Positions 1 to 4,479 of a stretch of 10,181 nucleotides of DNA are shown here, in pieces (the stretch's first letter is position 1; each line of letters starts with the position of its first letter). The notes beneath the pieces were generated by a model. It saw only the letters and a list, made by a program, of their open reading frames with translations, made no database searches and had not been told where the DNA came from. The DNA is from an uncultured Clostridia bacterium. GTDB taxonomy: Bacteria > Bacillota > Clostridia > Christensenellales > DTU072. A program made the position numbers and the translations under genes. The stretch spans positions 1 to 10,181 of the forward strand of contig CAKQTC010000025.1 in the NCBI GenBank assembly GCA_934274515.1, in the 5' to 3' direction.

Positions 1-90
1 GTAGTGCTTTTAGCCTTTAAGCCACTATTGCACAACCCCTTTCTTTGAAAAGAACGTAAAATCAATAGTATTATTGCGATGATTGTACTT
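1..90. repeat. 90-bp direct repeat, copy 1 (left)
   Basis: This stretch matches 2446-2535 in the same orientation at 85 of 90 positions; differences fall at positions 17, 36, 78, 79 and 86 of the repeat. Similarity fades after about position 97. The copy begins at the window edge, so its true left border may lie outside. Read on the minus strand, its inner part (positions 71-100) encodes a version of the last codons of the serine recombinase gene, so the two copies bracket the cargo genes as if cargo had been placed at the 3' end of a recombinase gene. It may be a recombination site or the scar of a duplication. Confidence 0.95.
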
Positions 91-100
91 CAATTAACAT
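71..100 (-). pseudogene. Remnant of serine recombinase 3' end
   Basis: Read leftward, positions 100-71 give M-L-I-E-V-Q-S-S-Q-stop. The intact serine recombinase at 2516-3160 ends R-L-I-K-V-Q-S-Q-Q-stop, with its stop codon at the equivalent place in repeat copy 2. The match covers about eight codons plus the shared downstream DNA, and breaks off abruptly near position 103, where unrelated sequence begins. Only the tail is present, so this is not a gene. It shows that the repeat was derived from, or is built into, the end of a recombinase gene. The substitutions (K to E, Q to S) indicate a diverged copy rather than a very recent duplication. Confidence 0.8.
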
Positions 101-235
101 AAAGCACTAAAGCAGCCAAAGAAGAACAAGAGCAAGGAAGCCGTGGAGACCAACAAGGACATCGAGCAGTTGTTGCTTTCCATCCGAAAGGCTTTCGATG
201 TGCTTGTGGAAAAGAGAACGGATTTACCTATTCCT
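98..235 (+). pseudogene. Unidentified coding fragment, 5' and 3' truncated
   Basis: In the frame beginning at position 98 the sequence reads as a lysine-rich segment followed by a helical stretch (EAVETNKDIEQ, then LLLSIRKAFDVLVEKRTD). Third codon positions are strongly G/C-biased (AAG, GAG, GCC, GTG, ATC), as expected of real coding sequence and unlike the AT-rich cargo genes. No start codon is seen; the frame abuts the end of repeat copy 1 and closes with a stop at about 284-286. Meaning seems to pass to another frame near 220-240, where a tyrosine recombinase-like segment begins. The parent protein was not recognised. Confidence 0.4.
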
Positions 236-348
236 ACCATTCGGGACAACATTCGTTCGCCAGCCTCATTACGCTGGAGGCAGGTGTGCCGATAAGCTTG
301 AAGAATATACGGCAGTTTTGGGAAATAGAGCCAGCTTGGATTCCATAG
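223..348 (+). pseudogene. Tyrosine recombinase C-terminal fragment (decayed)
   Basis: In the frame of position 1 the sequence reads FTYSYHSGQHSFASLITLEA followed by GVPIS, closing with a stop at 346-348. This resembles the box II region of tyrosine recombinases (H-x-x-R-H-T-F-A, then a glycine-valine-proline-isoleucine turn). The conserved arginine of HxxR is glutamine here, and the expected LGH and nucleophilic tyrosine do not follow; the downstream residues (LKNIRQFWEIEPAW) do not fit the family. There is no start or N-terminal domain. It is best read as an inactive piece of an older recombinase joined to other remnants. A chance resemblance is possible because the fragment is short. Confidence 0.45.
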
Positions 349-527
349 CTGGAACTTATAACGGAGTGTTACCACCTAATGTTGAAACAACACTCACATT
401 AAATGCTGATGGTACCTATTTGTTGATACGGACATTCAAAGAAAAGCAGAACAAACAGGAAAAGTTAAGAGGAACTTTCCAAGTGCTTGACTACAACATC
501 CTGATGCTTATGCATCCCTTTGAGTAA
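309..527 (+). pseudogene. NlpE-like domain fragment, N-terminus missing
   Basis: The frame of position 198 reads SLDSIAGTYNGVLP, then VETTLTLNADGTYLL and a KLRGTF strand. That is the N-terminal beta-barrel pattern of NlpE-like (copper resistance/envelope stress) lipoproteins, with G-T-Y-x-G-x-L-P followed by T-T-L-T-L-N-x-D-G-T-Y. In the family a short cysteine-containing loop (like CADCPGI) usually lies between the two blocks; here it is reduced to P-N, with no cysteine. There is no signal peptide or lipobox, since upstream residues come from the recombinase-like remnant. The frame stops at 525-527, while a neighbouring frame stays open (PLSKDNILQGEG), hinting at a frameshift. It is therefore called a pseudogene. 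Confidence 0.55.
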
Positions 528-532
528 AGACA

Positions 533-569
533 ATATTTTACAAGGAGAAGGGTGCTATTTTGTAAATAT
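533..569. repeat. Inverted repeat after the lipoprotein gene
   Basis: TTTACAA at 537-543 pairs with TTGTAAA at 560-566, and the flanking ATAT on both sides extends the stem with a one-base bulge. It lies only a few bases past the stop of the leftward lipoprotein gene. No run of T follows on the minus strand, so it is not a classic intrinsic terminator. It could still stabilise the 3' end of the mRNA. Confidence 0.4.
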
Positions 570-572
570 CAT

Positions 573-968
573 TTATTTTACCTCTTTAACGGATTTTACG
601 TTTCCTCTTGGATTGGTCTTAAACTCAAGGGCATGGCTTTTTGCGTCTGGTATAGAATAATTAGATATAATATATGTCGCATCGGGTTGTAGATGAAACT
701 TCTCATTTTCAATAATACTGTTTCCATAAGTAATAACATAAGCGTCATTAATTCTATTTAGATTTATTGATGATAGACCTACATATCCATCTTTTAATGA
801 AATCTGATATGTAAATAACAAAGAATCATTTTCTAATGTTAAACTTCTTAAGGGCTGATTATCAGAGGATGAAATTAATGCACTTTCAACTCTAATAGAA
901 ATTTTATTATTTCCACAAGAGATACATAGAAAAATCATTAACAAAAAAAATAATTTATATTTTCCCAT
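573..968 (-). CDS. Small lipoprotein, candidate immunity protein
   Basis: 131 residues. The N-terminus is a lipoprotein signal: K3 and K5, a hydrophobic core (LFFLLMIFL), then C-I-S-C with C18 as the likely lipid-bearing cysteine. The mature part is about 113 residues, rich in beta-forming and polar residues (e.g. ESALISSSDNQ, FTYQISLKDGYVG), with no catalytic motif recognised. It should be anchored in the envelope; the residues after C18 (GNNK) lack the acidic export signal common in Bacteroidetes surface lipoproteins, which favours the periplasmic side. It is the third and last leftward cargo gene, 117 bp after the HEAT-like gene, and clearly AT-rich. Small exported proteins like this are typical immunity proteins against toxins acting in the periplasm, but that role is inferred from context only. 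Confidence 0.7.
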   Translation of the reverse strand: MGKYKLFFLLMIFLCISCGNNKISIRVESALISSSDNQPLRSLTLENDSLLFTYQISLKDGYVGLSSINLNRINDAYVITYGNSIIENEKFHLQPDATYIISNYSIPDAKSHALEFKTNPRGNVKSVKEVK

Positions 969-1019
969 ATTATTTCTTTTAATATTATGAGTCTACTTTA
1001 AGAGATTTTTTAAGGTGAG

Positions 1020-1059
1020 AGAGGCTTGCTGGTAATCTTTAGGTCATTTGAAGCCCTCT
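1020..1059. repeat. Imperfect inverted repeat between two cargo genes
   Basis: AGAGGCTT at 1020-1027 pairs with AAGCCCTCT at 1051-1059, eight pairs with one bulged base around a loop of 23. It lies in the 117-bp gap between the leftward HEAT-like and lipoprotein genes. No T-run follows on the minus strand. A weak structure; it may be chance. Confidence 0.25.
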
Positions 1060-1085
1060 TTAGTTTATTTTACACTCTCTGGAAA

Positions 1086-1709
1086 TCAAACTTCTTTAGT
1101 TCCAATTTTCTTTAGCAAGGAACTGATACGTGAATCTTTAATTGTAAGACAGTATTCTATAAAAGAAGAAACACTGGGCGCTTGCCATTTTAGGCAAGCT
1201 TTTACTAATCCGAATTTTGGATCTAATATTCCTTTGTCCACGTTCTCACCAAAATGCCAAAAATGCAGTATTATTAACTCTTGTTCTTCTATATTAGGAG
1301 TCATATTGTCCTCGCCCAAAACATTTAAAAAACCTTCTCCAATAGAAAAGCCAATGTTTCCAAAAGATTTTATGATAGGAGATACATCTCTCATATTCAA
1401 TCTAACAATTCTGAAATATGCAGCAGCAGCTTCCATTGTTACCATATCATGCTCCATATTTTTTTTTACTATTTGTTCTAACAAAGGTAAGGCTTTAACC
1501 AAATGCTGTTTACCTATTATTTTAATTGCCTCAACTTGTACTTCCCATGATATATTTCTTTTATATCTTTCTTCGAAAATATCAACTACTGTATTCCCAA
1601 ATTCAGGGAAATAATTGCATTGAAGTTTTTTTAAGGCCTTTAACAAATCTGCCGCTTTTTTACTTGCAAGCAATTTTTTTAATTGTACTATCGTTTCTGT
1701 TTTATCCAT
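1086..1709 (-). CDS. HEAT-like helical protein, candidate immunity protein
   Basis: 207 residues, ATG start at 1709, no signal peptide or membrane segment, so cytoplasmic. The protein looks almost wholly alpha-helical, with paired amphipathic helices. The clearest unit is around residues 54-83 (WEVQVEAIKIIGKQHLVKAL, then PLLEQIVKK), followed by MVTMEAAAAYFRIVRL (89-104). This is the pattern of HEAT/armadillo-type repeats, which usually bind other proteins. No enzymatic motif was found. The gene lies between two exported cargo proteins on the same strand, 167 bp after the first; two hairpins occupy that gap. Helical-repeat proteins are a known class of bacterial immunity proteins, so a toxin-binding role is plausible but not shown. 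A hypothetical protein of other function is equally possible. Confidence 0.7.
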   Translation of the reverse strand: MDKTETIVQLKKLLASKKAADLLKALKKLQCNYFPEFGNTVVDIFEERYKRNISWEVQVEAIKIIGKQHLVKALPLLEQIVKKNMEHDMVTMEAAAAYFRIVRLNMRDVSPIIKSFGNIGFSIGEGFLNVLGEDNMTPNIEEQELIILHFWHFGENVDKGILDPKFGLVKACLKWQAPSVSSFIEYCLTIKDSRISSLLKKIGTKEV

Positions 1710-1724
1710 TATTTGAAATTTTAG

Positions 1725-1760
1725 AAACTTGCCAATGTTATTTATGGCATTGGCAAGTTT
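1725..1760. repeat. Perfect 13-bp inverted repeat upstream of the HEAT-like gene
   Basis: AAACTTGCCAATG (1725-1737) is the exact reverse complement of CATTGGCAAGTTT (1748-1760), with a 10-base loop. It lies 15 bases before the ATG of the leftward HEAT-like gene. Read on the plus strand the stem is followed by TTTTT only through its own last bases; read on the minus strand it would fold in the leader of the HEAT-like gene. It may be an RNA leader structure, an operator or a recombination hairpin. Confidence 0.6.
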
Positions 1761-1827
1761 TTGGTTAATGAATTAGTCAATGATTGCTCTTTTGACCATT
1801 TCGTTTTTTAGATAGGACTTGGGTACT

Positions 1828-1871
1828 GTACAATTCCATGAAAACGTAAATTCGTTTCCACGGAATTGTAC
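1828..1871 (-). repeat. Strong 19-bp hairpin after the secreted cargo gene
   Basis: The arms 1828-1846 and 1853-1871 surround a 6-base loop. Ten outer pairs are perfect (GTACAATTCC against GGAATTGTAC). The two non-matching positions further in are A-C on the plus strand but G-U wobbles on the minus strand, so the minus-strand RNA would form an unbroken 19-bp stem. It starts five bases beyond the stop of the leftward gene at 1877. A T-run does not follow, so it is not a standard intrinsic terminator; mRNA 3'-end protection, attenuation or a folded recombination site are alternatives. Confidence 0.65.
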
Positions 1872-1876
1872 TTTTG

Positions 1877-2323
1877 TTATTTTATCGTATCTCCATAATC
1901 AGTTACCTCTTCTTCCTGTAAATATAAGCATATTACATTAAGATAATCTACAATTTCCTTGTGTGTTAAATTTAACTTTTTAATACAAGAGCAGAATTCC
2001 ATAATAACACCTTCTGGATTATAGTCCCCTCGGCTATTAAAGATGAAAATTTTCTCTCTCTTATAGACAAAAATTTGTCTTGGAAAATGTGGTCCCATGC
2101 CTTTGAAAGCATATATTCCATCCACAAAATTATAATTATTAGGAGAGATGAGATTTACAACATTTTTACTTGCATTTGTATATTTATCTTCATAGTTATT
2201 TTCTATTTGTTCCGCTATACTATCAGGTAAGCACACACTTTTTAGTGAATCTAAGCATTGTCCCTTAGATATGTAAGGAACAATGCTACAGATAAAAAAT
2301 ACTAGGATTTTTTTAATTATCAT
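1877..2323 (-). CDS. Small secreted protein, candidate immunity protein
   Basis: 148 residues, ATG start at 2323. The N-terminus is a Sec signal peptide: K4 and K5, hydrophobic core ILVFFICSIVPYI, likely cleavage near residues 20-22 (SKGQ). The mature protein has cysteines at about 23, 31, 111, 113 and 132, so disulfides in the periplasm are possible. Notable segments are CLPDSIAEQIENNYEDKY (31-48), FKGMGPHFPRQIFVYKRE (73-90) and NPEGVIMEF (102-110). I recognise no enzymatic motif. It is the first gene after repeat copy 2, so it leads the leftward cargo run, with a palindrome and a possible -7 promoter box in its 120-bp upstream region. Size, export and context fit an immunity protein against a periplasmic toxin; this is inference. 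Confidence 0.7.
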   Translation of the reverse strand: MIIKKILVFFICSIVPYISKGQCLDSLKSVCLPDSIAEQIENNYEDKYTNASKNVVNLISPNNYNFVDGIYAFKGMGPHFPRQIFVYKREKIFIFNSRGDYNPEGVIMEFCSCIKKLNLTHKEIVDYLNVICLYLQEEEVTDYGDTIK

Positions 2324-2391
2324 GATTCCTATTTTTTGATTGTTCTATAATAATATTTTCCACTTTATTATCTGTCATATTTATATTCATT

Positions 2392-2418
2392 TTTAAGATC
2401 ACAAATTGTGACCTTAAA
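2392..2418. promoter_or_regulatory. 27-bp palindrome, candidate operator
   Basis: Arms TTTAAGATCACAA (2392-2404) and TTGTGACCTTAAA (2406-2418) are reverse complements except for one position, around a single central A. It lies in the leader of the cargo run, 23 bp inside the possible -7 box at 2441-2448 and 68 bp before the ATG at 2323. The core TCACAA-A-TTGTGA is the type of symmetry bound by a dimeric repressor. It could also fold in RNA. No regulator gene is present in the window. Confidence 0.5.
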
Positions 2419-2440
2419 CGTATTGTTGTTATATTGCGTA

Positions 2441-2448
2441 CAAAGGTA
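2441..2448 (-). promoter_or_regulatory. Possible -7 promoter box for the cargo genes
   Basis: On the minus strand this reads TACCTTTG, matching the Bacteroidetes -7 consensus TAnnTTTG. It straddles the left border of repeat copy 2, the last three bases coming from the repeat. Transcription would start near 2434 and run into the gene at 2323 with a leader of about 110 bases. A TTG-type -33 element at the usual distance was not seen, so support is modest. Confidence 0.35.
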
Positions 2449-2535
2449 GTGCTTTTAGCCTATAAGCCACTATTGCACAAACCCTTTCTTTGAAAAGAAC
2501 GTAAAATCAATAGTATTATTGCTGTGATTGCACTT
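2446..2535. repeat. 90-bp direct repeat, copy 2 (right)
   Basis: Partner of the repeat at 1-90, same orientation, 5 mismatches in 90. It includes the last six codons of the serine recombinase gene with its stop at 2516-2518, plus 70 bp of DNA beyond the gene. Its outer edge carries an imperfect inverted pair, GTGC at 2449-2452 and GCAC at 2475-2478, with TTTTAGCC and GCCACTAT between the arms. Position at the end of a recombinase gene, with cargo starting directly beyond it, suggests a site used by that enzyme or by the neighbouring integrases. Confidence 0.95.
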
Positions 2536-3160
2536 TTATTAATCGCTTAACTCGTTGCACCGTACTCACGCCCCTTCCACTTAGCTTTGCCACATCCCGA
2601 ATGGAATATCCCTTGCGGAGCAGACTTATTACTTCCCTATATTCGGCTTTCACCTGTTCTGCCGTTTTTACAGAGCCAACCTTGCGCCCGAGTTTTCCAC
2701 CTTTCTCTATATACCGCTTCCTTCCTGAATGCAATCGGAATGAGATATTATCACGTTCCAACTGCGCACAGGTCGAAAGCGTGGCTATCATTATTGGGGC
2801 AAAGAGGGACGGATGTCCTTCTTCGTCCAATAATATAAGCTGTTCCTTTTGTATGTAGAGGTTGATGCCACAGTCAATGAGTTCCTTGACAGAGGCAAGC
2901 ACCTCAAACGCATTGCGACCCAATCTTGACAGTTCACTGACAAGTAGGATCCCAATGCGGTTTGCTTTACAGTATTCCATTGCCTCACACAACACTGGAC
3001 GCTCATCATTCTTCTTTGCGCCAGAGATGTGTTCCTCAAAGACCTTGCAGACTTCGATACCCTTATATTTTGCATACTCCGACAAGTCCTTGACCTGCCT
3101 TTCCGTGCTCTGTCTGTCACCAATACTGGAGACACGAGCGTATATTACTCCTGTTGTCAT
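2516..3160 (-). CDS. Serine recombinase (resolvase/invertase family)
   Basis: 214 residues from the ATG at 3160; a TTG three codons upstream is in frame but the ATG puts the catalytic motif at the usual place. The catalytic domain shows Y-A-R-V-S (residues 7-11, R9 and nucleophile S11), SGAKKNDERP (46-55), the SELSRLGRN motif with R79 and R82 (75-83), and LERDNI with E135-R136 (134-139) at the start of the long E helix. A C-terminal helix-turn-helix spans about 184-208 (GYSIRDVAKLSG, STVQRVKRL). Length fits small resolvases and invertases, not large serine integrases. It would cut and rejoin DNA at short sites. Its last codons lie within the 90-bp repeat, whose other copy flanks the cargo, making the repeat a candidate substrate. 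It lies 158 bp after the second tyrosine recombinase. Confidence 0.95.
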   Translation of the reverse strand: MTTGVIYARVSSIGDRQSTERQVKDLSEYAKYKGIEVCKVFEEHISGAKKNDERPVLCEAMEYCKANRIGILLVSELSRLGRNAFEVLASVKELIDCGINLYIQKEQLILLDEEGHPSLFAPIMIATLSTCAQLERDNISFRLHSGRKRYIEKGGKLGRKVGSVKTAEQVKAEYREVISLLRKGYSIRDVAKLSGRGVSTVQRVKRLIKVQSQQ

Positions 3161-3266
3161 CTTTATCAAAGATTAAATTGAACATGAAAATGCCTGTGCT
3201 CAGATAAGTCTTGCTGATTTATTTGAACACAAGCGTTTTTTGAATACAGCCTGACGGCAATTTACC

Positions 3267-3300
3267 AACAAAAGGGAAGAAGTAAGACTCCCCCCTTGTT
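3267..3300 (-). repeat. 13-bp hairpin after the second tyrosine recombinase
   Basis: On the minus strand AACAAGGGGGGAG pairs with CTTCCCTTTTGTT across an 8-base loop, 13 consecutive pairs of which three are G-U. On the plus strand the same arms have mismatches, so the structure belongs to leftward RNA. It starts 18 bases past the stop of the tyrosine recombinase gene at 3319. No T-run follows, so it may be a processing or stability hairpin, or partial terminator, separating the integrases from the serine recombinase. Confidence 0.45.
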
Positions 3301-3318
3301 CGCACTCTGCTGTATGTC

Positions 3319-4479
3319 TCAATCAAACACGCCATTAAACAGATTGACCGCCTCTATCTTCTTTTCAAGAGCCACTTTTGCATAAACTTCGGTTGAAGTG
3401 ATGCTTCCATGTCCCAAAACATCCTTCACCGCTGAGATGTCTGCTCCTGCTGAGATAGCCAACGATGCTGTCGTATGCCGTGAGCAATGGTAGGTCAAAT
3501 CCTTTTCTATGCCAGCCTTTTCTTTAAGTCTTCTTACGTATTTCGATACGTTGTCCGACTTCTTGACAAGGTGAAACACAAGACTTTCCGGATTGTCATC
3601 CGTCCGAGGTGGCAACAACGATTGCGCCATTTCATTGAGCGGAATAATGGCAGGACGCTTTGTCTTTCGCTGTATGATGCTTATTGTCGGCACGCCATCT
3701 ATCATTTTAATATCACACCACCTTAGATGCTGCATATCGCCAAGGCGAAGGGCAGTCATGGATGACAAGCCAAATGCCAGTTGTACGGTTCGTTCATTCT
3801 CACATTCTGCCTCTACCGCCAAGAAACGTGTGAGTTCTTCGGGTGTCAGATACTCCCTGTGCTTGTCGGGAGCGTGGAAGCGTTCCAACTTGTTTAGGCT
3901 ATGCACAGGATTGAATGTTATCAAGCCTTCACGCATAGCCTTGTTAAATATCGCTTTGACTGTTTCCTCAAACAACAATAATGAGTAAGCGGACAACCGT
4001 CCTCCGTTTGTCTTGATTTGTCGTTTGTTGCGATACTTGTTGCGCATATAATCAAAAAGACCGCAAATTTCATCTTTACTGACATCTTTCAGCAGGATGT
4101 CTTTCTTATCTACTCTCCGTAAATAAGTGGCGATACGCTTGCGGACAACATTCTTATGACCTATCATCTTCTTGCAGTTGCCACAATCAACAGACCATTT
4201 GATATAGTCATCGCACCATTGCAGCCAAGTCAAGCCGTTGCCTTGTTCTTCGCTTTTGGCATTCTCTTTCTCCAATACAGGAGGGGTGATGATGCGCTCT
4301 GCTCGTATCTCCATAGCCTTGTTGTATGTAAGCCGATTGTGCTTTGCAGCACCAACGGCATCATCGGGCAAGAGATAGAGGTGCAAGTTTTCTCTCTTAC
4401 GGTAGCCACTCTCGTAGTATTCCAGATATAAGGCTCTTTTGCCTTCCGTCAGCTTACGTTCCTTGATTTCTATCTTCAT
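3319..4479 (-). CDS. Tyrosine recombinase, second of a tandem pair
   Basis: 386 residues. It has an N-terminal arm-type region (1-65), a SAM-like core-binding domain (about 84-200, from LTWLQWCDDYIKW) and a catalytic domain from about 208. Catalytic residues appear complete: R245 (MTALRLGDM), K272 (QRKTKRPAIIP), H331 and R334 (YHCSRHT), H357 (VLGHGS) and nucleophile Y366 (TEVYAKV). The layout matches Bacteroidales integrases of conjugative and mobilizable elements. Its ATG overlaps the stop of the upstream recombinase by 4 bp (ATGA), so the two are probably translated together. It is about the same length as its partner and shares the catalytic spacing, but the sequences have diverged, so this is not a recent duplication. 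A joint or heteromeric reaction is possible. Confidence 0.95.
   Translation of the reverse strand: MKIEIKERKLTEGKRALYLEYYESGYRKRENLHLYLLPDDAVGAAKHNRLTYNKAMEIRAERIITPPVLEKENAKSEEQGNGLTWLQWCDDYIKWSVDCGNCKKMIGHKNVVRKRIATYLRRVDKKDILLKDVSKDEICGLFDYMRNKYRNKRQIKTNGGRLSAYSLLLFEETVKAIFNKAMREGLITFNPVHSLNKLERFHAPDKHREYLTPEELTRFLAVEAECENERTVQLAFGLSSMTALRLGDMQHLRWCDIKMIDGVPTISIIQRKTKRPAIIPLNEMAQSLLPPRTDDNPESLVFHLVKKSDNVSKYVRRLKEKAGIEKDLTYHCSRHTTASLAISAGADISAVKDVLGHGSITSTEVYAKVALEKKIEAVNLFNGVFD

Noticed and set aside
94..375. Minus-strand 93-residue open frame
   Set aside because: It runs through the remnants on the opposite strand and ends in low-complexity hydrophobic residues; the plus-strand frames carry recognisable domains instead.
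1048..1614. Plus-strand 188-residue open frame opposite the HEAT-like gene
   Set aside because: It is a shadow: the minus-strand gene has a coherent helical protein and fits the leftward run, while the plus frame is cysteine- and serine-rich without domain structure.
1828..1871. Intrinsic transcription terminator
   Set aside because: The stem is strong, but no T-run follows on the transcribed strand, so it was listed as an inverted repeat instead.
573..2323. Toxin-antitoxin or polymorphic toxin operon
   Set aside because: No toxin-like catalytic motif or toxin-delivery domain was seen in any of the three cargo proteins, so only the immunity side could be proposed.
1..2535. CRISPR array or integron attC array
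   Set aside because: Only two 90-bp repeats are visible, 2.4 kb apart with genes between them, no regular short spacers, and no integron integrase features; the hairpins do not share sequence.
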